Shown in pieces: positions 48,553 through 59,995 of a stretch of 64,000 nucleotides of DNA (positions within the stretch are counted from its first letter, which is position 1; every line of letters starts with the position of its first letter). The stretch is from positions 186,001-250,000 of the forward strand of contig JALJCO010007141.1 in assembly GCA_023101725.1 (NCBI GenBank), in the 5' to 3' direction. The DNA is from Atherinomorus stipes. Taxonomy: Eukaryota > Chordata > Actinopteri > Atheriniformes > Atherinidae. Made by a program: the position numbers and the translations under genes. The notes under the pieces are model-generated. The model saw only the letters and a program-made list of their open reading frames with translations, was not told where the DNA came from and did not search any database.

Positions 48553-48907
48553 CAGTTATTTGCTCTCATAACTTAATTTTCTGGAAAAAAAACTGTACAT
48601 CAAACCCCATTAGCAACAGCCTCACCAAACTTGCATTGAAACTTACCCGATATGATGTTTACTCTGCACAGATGGCTACTTGCAGTCTGTGCCTGATGAG
48701 CTCTCCTGATGCTATTAAAATCTCTAACCACATTCTTTCAGTAATCCATAGAAAGAAATATCTGGGTCACCTGTCTTGTCACTTCTTCTGCACAGTTTAT
48801 GGATGGGATCTCTGACGGCTTGAATAGAGTCGCTACAGCATCACAAAGCACTTTAAGTGACGCAACAGGCTATGGCTGTGTTTAGAAAAATACATACATA
48901 TATACAT

Positions 48908-48946
48908 GTTATATATATATATATATATATATTATATATCAGTTAT
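48908..48946. repeat. (TA)n microsatellite
   Basis: About 20 TA units, slightly interrupted. A second AT/GT tract lies at 49406-49446. Confidence 0.9.
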
Positions 48947-49109
48947 ACAGCCATCCCGTTATACACTGTGTCATAACGAGGCCCTCATACGGCGCTGGTA
49001 CACGGGAGCAGAGTAGCACGCGTGGCACTGACCAGAAGTGTTTTTCCCGTATGTCGCTGTGAAAGATGTAGCTCTATCATTGCAGCAAAGAGCTTTTCTC
49101 CTGAGGAGG

Positions 49110-49290
49110 AGGAGATCAGCAGCAAATGAAAGGATGGGGGTCCACCTGATCCTGATGACAAGGCAGGACTTGAGGGAGTTCAGGCTTGTCCGGGAGCTGC
49201 ATTCTTTCCCACAGAGCGCTTCGAGGTTTACCTCAGGCTGACCGAGGACCACTTTCTTTTCCTGAACTGGTCTCTCCTATTGGATGCGCT
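49110..49290 (+). pseudogene. Possible PIF/Harbinger transposase N-terminal relic
   Basis: One frame reads LREFRLVRELHSFPQ and the next continues ERFEVYLRLTEDHFLFLNWS, which matches the layout L-x-R-E-L then R-F-x-x-Y-F/L-R-x-x-x-x-x-F near the start of Harbinger-type nucleases. The catalytic domain is missing and there is a frame change near 49215. Low confidence: the stretch is short. Confidence 0.4.
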
Positions 49291-49449
49291 AGGATGTTGT
49301 CAACAAGACAAATTGAAAATTGCGCCCAAATTGAAAGTTTTTCAATTTGGGCCCATCGATATCAGCAGTACTACAGCAGCATGTGCTCCCTCGCGCCGAT
49401 ATACATGTGTATGTGTGTATATATATATATACATATATATGTATGTGCA

Positions 49450-51620
49450 CAGTTGTAATAATAATACATTTAATTTGAAAGTGCCTTTTCAAAGCACCCA
49501 TGGACACTGTACAGGCAGATCAAACATTAAAAACAGGGAGTAAAGTAACACAAGCACAAAAGGTAATGCAGAAAACAAAACTACAGGAAACAAAACAGGG
49601 AAAAACAATATTGGACTGATGCATATGGACTTAGGTGGAATAAGACTGTCTGAACAGGAAGGTTTTGAGTGTGGATTTGAAAAGACGGAAGGATTCCTCT
49701 GTAGAGAGATCAGGAGGGAGGGAATTCCAGAGATGGTGAAGCAGAGCGACTAAATGCCCGGTTCCCCATTGTGACAAGACGGGCTGGGGGAACGGAAAGA
49801 TAGAAAGTGTGGGAGGATGGTAGGGAGCAGGTAAGGGTGTTGACATGAAGGAGATCAGAGATGCAAGTTGGAGCCATGTTGTGGAGGGCCTTGAAAGTAG
49901 TTAGAAGTAGTTTGAAGATGATCCTTTGTTTGATGGGGAGCCAGTGGAGTTGTTGCAGGATGGGAATGATATGATGAGAAATGGGGGTCCGAGTAATCAG
50001 GCGTGCTGCAGTTTCTGGGGGGAATTATTTGGAAGGCCAAAAAGAAGTGAATTACAGCAGTCAATGCGAGAAGTGATGAGGCTGTAACAAGGATGTAGTA
50101 GTTGGGGAGTGAGAGGGGGCGGAAGCGAGAGATGTTACGCAGGTGAAAATAGACGGACTGGGTGATGTTATTAATGTGAGACTGGAAGGAGAGTGTGCTA
50201 TCTAAGGATGACACCCAGACTCTTAACCTGAGGGGAGGGGAGGGCAGTTGAGTCATCAAGGGTAATGGAGAATTGATTGGCTTTGGAAAGGAGTGTAAGG
50301 TATTGCTACTAGGAGGACTTCGGTTTTAGAGCTGTTCAGTTTGAGGAAGTTGGATAAAAATCATAAATGGATTTCTTGCAGACAGAGGGTGAGGGGGGTT
50401 GGTAGGAGGAAGGGAGATGGTTGAGTAGAGAGGTAGAGCTGGGTGTCATCCATGTAGCAGTGGAATTTGATGTGATGTTTAAGGAAGATATAGCCAAGAG
50501 GGAGGATGTAGATGATAAACAGGAGGGGCCCTTGGACAGAACCTTGGGAGCACCTGGCAGAAATGGGGCAGGAGATGGATTTATGGGATGTGAGATGTAT
50601 GAACTGTGTCTATCAGAGATTTGAAATGAACCAGGCTAGAGGGATGTGGCTGATACTGATAGATGATAATAGACTAAGGAGAGTAGCGTGGGAAATGGTG
50701 TCAAAAGCCAGGGGAATGAGGATGGAAGAAGTAGTCCAGAGTCAGAAGCCATGAGAAAGTCATCTGAGATCTTGATGAGTACGGTTTCGGTGCTGTGCAG
50801 GGGATGGAAGCCAGATTGAAACTGTTCGTAGATGGAGCTGGACATCAGGTGGTTATGGAGTTGGGAGGCAACAGATTTTTGGGCAGAATTTTGGATATGA
50901 AAGGTAGATTGGATGTGGAAGGTGAGATTGTTGAAGTTGGAGGGGTCCAGGCCAGGTTTTTTCAGAATTGGGGTGACTGTAGAGGTTTGAGTGCAGATGA
51001 GACTAAACCAGAGCTTAAGGAAGAATGGATGATTTGGGTAATGAAAGGAACAAGTGAAGAGGAGCAGGATTTAACTCAGGGTGGACGTGAGTGGATCAAG
51101 CTGACATGTGGAAGGTTTGGATTTATGAATGGAGTCAGAGATGGCTTGAACAGAGGGAACGTCAAAACTGGAGAGGATGGTTGCAAGAGATGGGTAAGGG
51201 GTAGCAATGTCACCTCCAGAAACTGCAGCTCCAGATGAGGTCAGGTGTTTGTGGATATCTGCGATTTTGGAGATGAAAAAGGACATGAGTTTATTGCAGA
51301 AGTCATGGGATTGCATATGATGGGGAAGGGAGTCAGGAGGTTTGGTAATGGAAGTGAGAAGGGAGAAGAGGGTTTTGGAGTTGTGACTATTGGAGTGGAT
51401 TAAATTGGAGTAGTATGCAGATTTGGCAGAGGAGAGGGAGGTCTTGTACAGTGTAATGTGGACCTTGTACATATTTCTGTGAATAGTAAGTCCAGTTTTA
51501 TTGGCAAGGCATTCCAGCTGACGACCGTGAGAACTGAGTTAACGCAGGGTAGGGACTGAACCAGGGAGCTGAGTGGGTGAAGGAGACTGATCTTGATTTC
51601 AGAGGAGCATGGGTATCCAG
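49450..51620 (-). pseudogene. L2/CR1-type LINE ORF2 relic, 5'-truncated
   Basis: Read on the minus strand: linker region SAKSAYYSNLIHSNSHNSKT and SFFISKIADIHKHL (51071-51472), RT start YEQFQSGFHPLHSTETVLIK (about 50810), then broken palm sequence, SLDSTLSFQSHINNITQSVY and LRNISRFRPLSLPNYYILV (about 50200-50080), and the C-terminus LWNSLPPDLSTEESFRLFKS (about 49740). The 3' UTR ends in the usual TTTAATTTGAAAGTGCCTTT tail near 49460. Many frameshifts and deletions: most of the palm including the catalytic box is unreadable. The plus-strand frames at 50421-51238 are antisense shadows. Confidence 0.9.
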
Positions 51621-51639
51621 GAAAATATGGAGATTTGGA

Positions 51640-52045
51640 GTATGGAGTTGTGTGAAAAAGTGATTGCCCCCGAAACCTAATAACTGCCATCCTTAGCAGC
51701 AACAACTGCAATAAAGCGTTTGGGATAACTGGCAATGAGTCTTTTGCAGTGCTGTGTGGGAATTTTGGCCCACTCATCACAATTGTTATAATTCAGCCAC
51801 ATTGAGGGTTTTCAAGCATGAACCGCCTTTTTAAGGTCATGCCACAGCATCTCAATGGGATTCACGTCTGGACATTGACTAGGCCACTCCAAAGTCTTCA
51901 TTTTGTTTTTCTTAAGCTATTCAGAGGTGGACTTGCTGGAGTGTTCTGGATCATTGTCCTGCTGCAGAACCCAAGTGCGCTTCAGCTTGAGGTCATGAAC
52001 AGATGGCCGGACATTCTCCTTCAGAATTTTTGGTGTTATAGGTGT
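51640..52045 (-). pseudogene. Tc1-like transposase C-terminal relic
   Basis: The minus strand gives [54 protein letters not shown] and DEWAKIPTQHCKRLIASYPK, ending near 51660. These are the second Asp (DNDPxHT) and the Glu (NPIEMLW) regions of the Tc1 DDE domain. The copy has stops and lacks the N-terminal DNA-binding half. Its 3' end (GTGTGAAAAAGTGATTGCCC) is the Tc1-type terminus. It abuts the LINE relic on its left. Confidence 0.92.
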
Positions 52046-52196
52046 AGTGAGTCTTCTCCAGGACTCACTACACCATACCGCTACACCAGTCCTTCTCTAT
52101 AAATGCATATAGTGGTACTCCTAAAGCCAAGTGCCAAAAATGTGACGCCCACCTTATCTCACATCCACCAGCAACTGCTTCATGAGGTTCCATACA

Positions 52197-52345
52197 GCAG
52201 GGGTGGGCAACTCCGGTCCTCAAGGCCAGCATCCTGCAGATATTAGGAGTTTCCCTAAGGCAAAACACTTGTGACTTGTGTAAAACTTCATCATCAAGCT
52301 CTGCACAACAGGATGCTGCCCCTTCGAGGACCTGAGTTTTCCACA
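52197..52345. mobile_element. Short palindromic MITE (hAT-like)
   Basis: CAGGGGTGGGCAACTCCGG plus TCCTCAAGGCC and CATCCTGCAG on the left are loosely inverted on the right (CAGGATGCTG, GAGGACCTGAG, TTTTCCACA). This is a common fish palindromic element, worn here. Confidence 0.75.
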
Positions 52346-53530
52346 TACAGAATTATATAGACTGTGCTTTGAAGAAAAAAAAAAAGAGAGAGAGAAACAG
52401 AGTTGTTTTGTACCCCAACAGGAACACATAGTGTAAATACAAACTCTTGCTATTCTCTGTAAAACAAAATGATAAACCATTTGTGACTGTTTGTTGCAAT
52501 AAAACTTGCTAAAACTGTTGATGTTGAAAGAAAACTTCTCTAATGTGTTTATTGCTTGTTTGTTCCTCTTTCCACTTATTAGGTAATATATAAAACCTCA
52601 GCGTTCTAGTACCTCTTATAGCATGTTGTTGCCCTGAGGCAACAAACCAAAATCTGATGGGGGAAAATTTTCGACTGATATATTATAAGGACACCCCCCC
52701 CCCCCCCCCCCCCCCCCCCCCAAGCTCCAAAACTGGAGTGAAATATTTTTTTCCTCATAAAATAAATTGCATGCTATAGAGGGTTAAAAAAAATCCCTAG
52801 GCACCTGAAGTGGATAAGATTTGGCAAGTCAAACACTTTTTTAAACACGTTTTCGGTCTTCAAAACTTTTATTAATCCCATTATTAATCATCTGCTGATA
52901 TCTCAGGTCCTAGGTACCTTGGGTAAAATTATTGTTTTAGGCAGGCCACTGAAGTAAATTTGTATTTATGTATTCAACATTTTCAATGTGAAACAAATCA
53001 GTTTCTGCTTTCCCAATTGTATCAATATCTACACAATTATGATTGAGATTTTCCTTCCTATAACTCTTGATCAATGCTTTCTATTTTGAAACATAATTTA
53101 TATCACACCAATTCAATAAATCAAGAGTAAAACCAATAAACACGAGTTCAATTGTTTTTGTTGCCGTGAACTCTACAGTCCGAAATGTGATTCTTTTTAA
53201 CAGAAGCAGAGGTTTGCCCAACAAACCCTTAAACCTCTCCACCCTTGTCATTAATTGGGAAAACACAGAGTACTCAACTGTGTAGAGAAACCCAGAGTGG
53301 CACCCCACAGGTGGAACCATAGTTGCCGTACCATAACATCCAGCTTTTTTTTTTTTTTATCATTGGACAGTTAAAAAACTTGCATCTCTGATCATATGAA
53401 GTTTCATTGGTGCCTATGGTGTGGTCAGCTTCTACATCTGTGAAGCTCCTTGAACACTGAAAAGTACATGGAGTTTTAGAGCAGCATCTACTCCCATGCA
53501 TCCAGATGTCTCTTTTAAATAAAGATCTTG
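52346..53530. other. No gene; contains a 28-base C run
   Basis: AT-rich DNA with a homopolymer of C at 52694-52721. No recognisable coding or transposon ends; the 86-95-codon minus frames show no motif. Confidence 0.45.
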
Positions 53531-53539
53531 CAGATTTCA

Positions 53540-53836
53540 GCAAGACCATGCTGAACCACACGGGGCATCTAAGAGCATGGCTGAAAACAGGAAAAGAGCT
53601 ATACTGAACTGGCCTGCCTTTAGTCTAGACCTTTCGCCAATGGAAAACACTTGGAGCATCATGAAAGCAGGCGCTTATCTGGCTACTAAGGTCCAGGACT
53701 GTTAATGCGCTACAATCCGCCATTGAACCAGATAGGACAGCATTCCTCTCCTAAAACTTCAGCATCTGGTCTGCTGCTTCTCAAACGTTCACAGAAAGTT
53801 GGTAAAAGAAAAAGGATGCTACACAATGGTAAATAT
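53540..53836 (+). pseudogene. Tc1/mariner-type transposase C-terminal relic
   Basis: The plus strand, with frame changes, reads ELNWPAFSLDLSPMENTWSI then MK, and near the end RKLVKEK. The W-P-A-x-S-x-D-L-S-P-x-E-N-x-W block holds the catalytic Glu region of Tc1/mariner DDE transposases. Family differs from the copies at 22834, 28036 and 51640. It is cut on the right by the hAT MITE at 53837. Confidence 0.8.
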
Positions 53837-54271
53837 TAGGGGTGGCCCGAGTACACCATTATCTGTATCTGTATCTTTTAAACCATCAAAATTATCTGTA
53901 TCTGTACTCGGAGTGGGCGGGGTTTAAACCGGAAGTGGGTGTGGTTTAAGTGGAAGTGGGTGGGGTTTGACTCAGCACATAATTTTAAGTCTGAAATTGA
54001 TACGAATTGATCAGAAGTTTCTTCGTTTGTTGTTTATTTGATAACTATTTACAGAACAGCCTCAGAGTTGAGATTCAATGTTTTTGATCACAATAGCAAA
54101 GGAACTATTACAGTATTTTTTAAAAATAAAATCATTAGATGAATATTTTTCAGTACATAAAATGCATCCAGTCAGAAATTATGAACTACGAAGTATGCAT
54201 GAACAAAGTTTCATAAAAATGCTTTATCCGTACCGGATACTCGCCTGAAACAAGTATCCGGCTCATCCCTA
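53837..54271. mobile_element. hAT MITE, 435 bp, near-perfect TSD
   Basis: TAGGGGTGGCCCGAGTAC on the left matches the inverted right end TAGGGATGAGCCGGATAC. The flanking 8-mers are GTAAATAT (53829-53836) and GTAAACAT (54272-54279). Subterminal ATCTGTATCTG and GTACCGGATACTCG arrays. Inserted just after the Tc1/mariner relic. Confidence 0.88.
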
Positions 54272-55365
54272 GTAAACATCATCCTGGAACTACTTTTAAT
54301 GCCATGTTGCTGCCATATTAAAGGGACTACAAAAAGGCTAAAAGGGCTCACGGTGGCTTCTGCCCGGCTTAGGCTGAAACTCGGTCCCGGTCTGTGCCGG
54401 CAGCTCCTTCTGGCCACCGCAGTCCTCTTGGCCGTAGGGTCCCCCTCGGGATTCCCTCGCAGCGGCTCCTCTTGGTCCGGGCAACACTCCCTTCAGCAGG
54501 GGCGCCTCTGGCCGCGTCCCTCCTCTGGGATTTCCGACTGCCCTCCGGTTCCTGAGCCATGTTTCCCCACTGCCACCATCTCTGGAGCCCCCAGCCCGCT
54601 GCGCCTCCTCTGCCAACTGCTCCCAGTCTCCATGTCTCTGCTCTGTCGTCCCCTTTGTCTGCACACCAGCTTTATGTTGTTCCAAATAAGTCAGGGGAAG
54701 AGTGCTTCTCTCCAGGTGCTGCCAATCAGTTCATTAAAAGCTTCCACTCACTCCGAGATAATAAACAAGTTAAAACCATGCAAAACCACAAAAACCATGC
54801 TAAAACCAAGCTAGAGGGCAGAAGTCCAGTTTCTGGCAGCACCCGATTGCTCATCCTGTGACGTCATTGGAAATAAAATACAGGCTGATGAGTTCACTGC
54901 ACTCTCTTTGTTCACGTTAAACCACATACCAACTTTTTTGGAATATTATACTAATCTGGTGTTATAGTGAGGTACAGACAATCAAGATTTACTGAATATA
55001 AAATAATCCATAGAAAGTGATCCTTATTGCAGTCAGCAATAGGGCCTTATTCCTAAAACTCCACTAAATCCCACATTGATCTTTTCTACAAAAGAACCTG
55101 AAACAGCTGCAAACCTACTCCCTTGTGCATCAGTCAGTTATTATGTACTCGCGTAATGGTCACACCTTTGACATCATTTGCATTTGGAAGTCACCGTGTT
55201 ACTGCTCCTGCAGCCCATTCCAAACATTTGGAGGTGTCAGGAAATGAGCAAGATTGGCAATTTTATCAGACTGTTTTTCACAAGATGATGCTGTGAGCCA
55301 TGACAGAAAGCCAGAAGGCACAATGCAGAGGACTGCCTGACACGGAAGGATGCGGTTGTTTTTAA
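54272..55365. other. Unassigned; GC-rich block at 54340-54680
   Basis: A 340-bp GC-rich stretch gives open frames on both strands (171 codons plus, 115 minus), each low in complexity. It is compositionally foreign to the AT-rich flanks and could be a retroelement piece or an exon-like fragment. I cannot assign it. Confidence 0.35.
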
Positions 55366-56733
55366 CCTTCATATTATGTTGAAAAAAATTACATTGATTA
55401 TGTTGCGGGTCATTTTGACCCATACAGTGTAACCATTTAGAACAGTCAAAAAACTACGTTAAAACAATTAACAAATGTATTTTTGATCAGATAAACATAT
55501 ATAAAAGAGACAGACAGTACAATTTTAATTCCAAAACTATTTTTGATAACTATTTAGATTGAGTTGCTCTTTCTTCACAAAACCTTTTTTTTTGTAACTT
55601 GCCCCATTTGCTGAGATTATTGATGTTAATCGCCAGTGTTCTTCATGATGGACCAAATATAACTGTGCTTATGGAAATGCACTTTGCATTTCACGCAAAC
55701 GGTATTTGCTTTACTGTCCTCTTGGGAGGGACAGACCTGGTATGTTTCTGTTTCTTTACACCTGTATCTACTCGATCCTTTGTAAATTGGTTGTATAACA
55801 GGATGAAGAATGGCCCAGGCAGAGTTTGAACCCAAATCTCCTGAGCAAGAGCCATGCATGCTAACCATTTAGCCATTGAGATATCCCTGTACAAGTACAA
55901 CAGGGCGCATGATCAATTGGAGGCAGATGAGTATATGTGACCGTCAACTGTTACAATTGGATGGTACAAACTTGACTTTTTTACTGATAACTACAGTGCC
56001 AGCTGCTGGGGATCGAGCTGACCTGCCTACCTCTGGATCATGGGAGAGACAAGTGCTTTGCTCAGTTCTTCCAGGGAAAAACGACATTGGTGCAATTTTG
56101 CCAGCATCTCATTCTTGGTTGTATCACACTTTGAATCCTTCATCATAAGAAATTACAAAATTACAATCTGATCATCAAAAATATGGTGTTCTGGTTCTGA
56201 GTGGCAGGCTCTGAGATCCAGGTTCTGTATCTGAAATCTGTTCTTCTTCATCACCAGCCTGGTTAAAAATCTGTGATAAAGCTTCTTTGGCTGTAAACTC
56301 TTCTGGAGCTCATTTTTTAGAGTGTTTTCAAAGAGATCACATGAGAACATATAAATGTGACCAGAGAAAGTCTCTACCCTAACCACACCTGGCTCTCTGG
56401 GTTCCAAATATCTATTCAGATGCAAATGAAAAATATAAATGATTATGAAATCAAAATAAATTACATCAAAGAGACATGTTCATGTTTGACCTGAACATGT
56501 TCTTACCCATATTAAAGAGTCCGGGTCAAAATGACCCTTAACATCATCTTTGTATACAAAACACTGCAGAGACACTCCAGAACACATCAGAGTGTTCAAA
56601 ATTTACACATCAGTTCATGACCCCAGATGAGGAAAAGTCACAGTACCTTCATGAGGAAAAGAAAAGATAACCAGTACTTTTTTCAACACAAAAACTGAAA
56701 CGGGTCAAATTGACCCTTAACATAATATGAGGG
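55366..56733. mobile_element. piggyBac-like element, 1.37 kb, TTAA target
   Basis: TTAA at 55362-55365 and 56734-56737 flanks the ends CCTTCATATTATGTT and AACATAATATGAGGG (inverted, one mismatch in 15). Just inside both ends lie palindromic GGGTCAAAATGACCC-like motifs (about 55407-55422, 56523-56537, 56701-56716). CCYT-starting termini with TTAA fit piggyBac. No transposase: frames of up to 90 codons have no DDD-type motif. It contains a tRNA-like segment (55811-55887). Confidence 0.85.
55811..55887 (-). repeat. tRNA-like sequence (SINE head or tRNA pseudogene)
   Basis: The minus strand reads GGGATATCTCAATGGCTAAA with an A-box-like stretch and, 40 bases on, TTTGGGTTCAAACTC resembling a B box and T arm. 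The acceptor ends do not pair, so it is not a working tRNA gene. No oligo(T) stop. Confidence 0.4.
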
Positions 56734-57039
56734 TTAATGCTAAAAATGAAACTTTTTCCTGCTGAATGAAGGACTGGATAATAAATTCAAAGATGGTGCC
56801 TATGAAGGCTGTTCACATGTTGAAGAATTTTCCTAAATGTCTTGCACAATACATATTTTCATAGTGGTGCACTTTCATAGTACCACAGAACGGGAACAAA
56901 TTTAAACCCAGAGATGGTAATCCGGTTCAGAAACACTTTCTGTTATGCTGGGTTACATGGTCCTTCTATCCTGACACTAGTCAATACATCATGTATTCAT
57001 AAAAAGGAAGGAAAAAAAGTCAGACCTCTGTGAGAGCTG

Positions 57040-57534
57040 CAGTTCTGTAAAAACTCTGACCAACCTCTGCCATTTGCACCGAAAGGCAGGAATTGGTAAT
57101 TCACAATTTATAGAAAGAACGAATCCATGCCTTTATGTCTCGTCTCTGCCCCCCTCTCTCCGTCTCCCACGTGACCCCCCTGTGCGCCGCTCACTGTAAA
57201 CACATATAGCTAACGGACTGCTAACTGCTGCTGCACTAAAAAAACAAAACAAAACAACAGATAAGGTTTAAGTCTTGGAGGCGTTGAGGTTTGCAGTGTG
57301 GACTTTTTACATTGCAAAAGGAGTTGGAGGTGAGTGGATTAAAGCTTTTTAAAATGTGGTTTGTCAGCTGTTCACAATCAAGCTAACGAGCTGTCCACCC
57401 GGCTGTTATTGTTTACCTGCTCGTAAAAACATCGGCACACGTCCCTGCGCTCTGAAGGTGTCGTTTCAGGTGTAGTGTGTTTTTTAAACTGACGCTTGCT
57501 CAAACCGTTTTTCCAACATTGCCAACCCTAGCTT
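57040..57534. mobile_element. Possible TTAA MITE, right end only
   Basis: The right end CCAACCCTAGCT is followed by TTAA at 57535, and the interior TGCACCGAAAGGCAGGAATT is familiar from fish MITEs. The left border is not identified. Confidence 0.4.
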
Positions 57535-58275
57535 TAAATCACACAGATATAAAGACAAACGAAAAAAGTTAGCTAGAAAACCTTTCAGGTCCAAGGGCAA
57601 GGTTAGCTATTTTCATTTAATTGCCATCTTTGTGTTTGGTTTCTAATTCTCATAAGAAACCTGTGGATGGAAAGCATGTGGGCAGCTTGCTTAGATGAAA
57701 TGGTCTCTGTGAGACTTTTCAGATGTCATAGAACAATTTAATGAGTTTTTCAAGTCTGCTGTTTTTGATACAATTTGGATAGATGCCTGAAAGGGAGGCT
57801 TTTTGGTTACTCTTCATGACATACAGATTACAGCACTACAAAACTTTTGCAGTTTTCTCCCTGACCTGCCACCCTCCACGGCCAATCCAATCAATTTATC
57901 AACTTTATTTATAAAGTACTTTACAGCACACAAGATGACCAAAGTGCTTTCCATAAAATCAACATTATAAAAAGAGAATAAGAACAGAATTAAAAAAAAT
58001 AATAATACAATACTGTAAATGCAAATGAAATACAAAAATGTCACCACATTATCATGTTAAAAGCCAGTCTGAATGAATACATTTTCATTTTGAGCCTGGC
58101 TTTAAAAAGGCCAAAGTCTGTTATAGTACGAATGTCAGGAGGCAGTTTGTTCCAGAGTCTGGGCCCAGCAACTGAGAACAGTATAGGCTTGTACCTGACT
58201 CTAGGAATTGACGACGAGAGCTGATTTGCTGGCCTTAAAGCCCTGGTTGGGTTTTGAACATGCAAAAGTTCAGAC

Positions 58276-59403
58276 AGGGACTAGAGGCAGGAATTATGAA
58301 AGAATAAACATGCATGTCCAGTTTTTTTAATACTTATAGGTGATGAAGCGTTAAAAAACAAAAAGAACAAGCCCACCCACGTCTCTCTCCGTTGTCTTGA
58401 ACAGGCTGTGTGCAACATAAAGCGCTGCAATTCGGCTGAATTTCCCGAATTGCCCTGTGGATGTGACGTCAAATGACGCTGCATCCGCATTCCCGACAGT
58501 TTTGATACATGAAGAAGACGGTTGTGGTTAATTAAAGGGACTTGAGGCAAGATTAAGAAACGAAACTTGCTACTGCCACGACTGGCGCTTCAGGTAACTG
58601 CATAACTGTATAATGTTGTTTACTCACCATTTTCTTCGTAGTTATACTTTTTAGTGGTTTTTCAGTTGATCTGGATCGTTTGCTGATGGCAGAAGAATCC
58701 ATAACTATCGCTTACAGTGTTTGAATTTACTGTGACCGTTGTCTTCCTGTATCAAAACTCTGGATTTAGTGTCATTTGACATCATGTCCGCAGGGCAGCG
58801 CGGGAAAGCTATAATGTTGTTCACTAAGCTTTTTTTTTCGTTACACTTTTTAGTGGTCTTTCAGTTGATCTGGATCGTTTGCTGATGGCAAAAGAATCTA
58901 TAACTATCGCTTACAGTGTTTGAATTTAATGCGACCATCTTCTTCCTGTATCAAAACTGCGGATGTAGGTCATTTGATGTCACGTCCGCAGGGCAGCGTG
59001 AGAAATTCGGACACCGAATTGCAGCGCATTTTGCAGCACACAGCCTATTTCAAGGCAACGGAGAGAAACGTGGGTGGAAACGTTATTTTTGGTTTTTAGC
59101 ACTTCATCAACCATTAGTATTTAAAAAAAATGGACATGCATGTTTGTTTGTTTTTTTAATTCCTGCCTCTAGTCCCTTTAAAACACTGTAGGCGAAAGTT
59201 ATCGATTCCTCTGCCATCAGCAAACGATCCAGATCAACTGAAAGACCACTAAAAAGTGTAACTATGAAGAAAATGGTGAGTAAACAACATTATAGCTTTA
59301 GTTTGTGCACGCTCCCATGATGGCTTGGCCTGTGGCTGCAGTTACCTGAAGCGCCAGTTGCGGCAGTCTCGAGTTTCATTTCTTAATCTTGCCTCTAGTC
59401 CCT
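58276..59403. mobile_element. TTAA MITE, outer copy, split by an inverted copy of itself
   Basis: The left end AGGGACTAGAGGCAGGAATT (58276) and right end CTTGCCTCTAGTCCCT (to 59403, then TTAA) belong to one MITE whose two halves (58276-58531 and 59182-59403) flank the inner copy. It lies inside the LINE frame, which can be read on both sides. The left TTAA has been lost with a small deletion; the right TTAA (59404-59407) is present. Confidence 0.85.
58536..59177. mobile_element. TTAA MITE, inner inverted copy, 642 bp
   Basis: Flanked by TTAA at 58532-58535 and 59178-59181. Relative to the outer copy its halves run in reverse order: its left half is inverse to 59187-59403 and its right half inverse to 58276-58530. 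It also has a 201-bp tandem duplication: TATAATGTTGTT at 58609 recurs at 58810, each followed by GATCTGGATCGTTTGCTGAT. Confidence 0.85.
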
Positions 59404-59995
59404 TTAAATGCTCTAAAAACAAATAATGTAATTTTAAAATCAATCCTACACCACACTGTCAATTTGCTTATCAAACTTAAAATTGCTGTCAAAGATAACT
59501 CCAAGGTTCCCCGACAGCAGGTTTCAGTTTAGAGGAAAGGAAATGAAAATCAAAATGGGTACAATCACCAAATAAAATATATTGTTTTATCATCGATTAA
59601 GTGAAGAAAATTGTACCCTAACAACAACTTTATGTCTGAGATGCAATCAGCTAAGATTTGAAGTGCTCCACTGGTGTTTGGGAACACAGGGAGATAAATC
59701 TGCAGGTCGTCTGCATAGCAAAGAAAGGCTAAGTTGTGCCTGACTATAATAGACCCCAGTGGCAACATGTAAAGAGGGAACACCAATGGCCCCAAGATGG
59801 AGCCTTGGGGCACTCCACAAAAAGAGAGAGGAAACAATGGAGGATAGATCACCAATCATTACAGAAACAGTTCTATTTGATAGATACGATTCAAACCATT
59901 TCAGCGCAATACCGCGAATACTGACACACTGATCAAGGCAAGACAGAAGGAACGATTGGTCCACTGTGTCAAATGCAGCTGTTAAGTTCATTAAC

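Larger units (their letters stand above)
57885..59995 (-). pseudogene. L2-type LINE ORF2 relic interrupted by a MITE pair
   Basis: Minus strand: MNLTAAFDTVDQSFLLSCLD from 59991 (first catalytic Asp region), [12 protein letters not shown], the intact YADD box at 59706-59717, then FDFHFLSSKLKP-like sequence and IDFKITLFVFRAF up to 59408. After the MITE block it resumes as LSELLHVQNPTRALRPANQL and VAGPRLWNKLPPDIRTITDF (58265-58041), followed by the 3' UTR ending ATCAACTTTATTTATAAAG at about 57893. Frameshifts, internal deletions and the MITE inactivate it. About eight codons are missing at the left edge of the MITE. It differs from the LINE at 49450 in sequence. Confidence 0.92.

Noticed and set aside
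50421..51238. Plus-strand frames of 67-147 codons
   Set aside because: Antisense to a LINE ORF2 whose minus-strand motifs are clear.
55987..56060. Second tRNA-like stretch on the minus strand
   Set aside because: Only a weak B-box-like CAGCTCGATCCCC; no A box and no fold.
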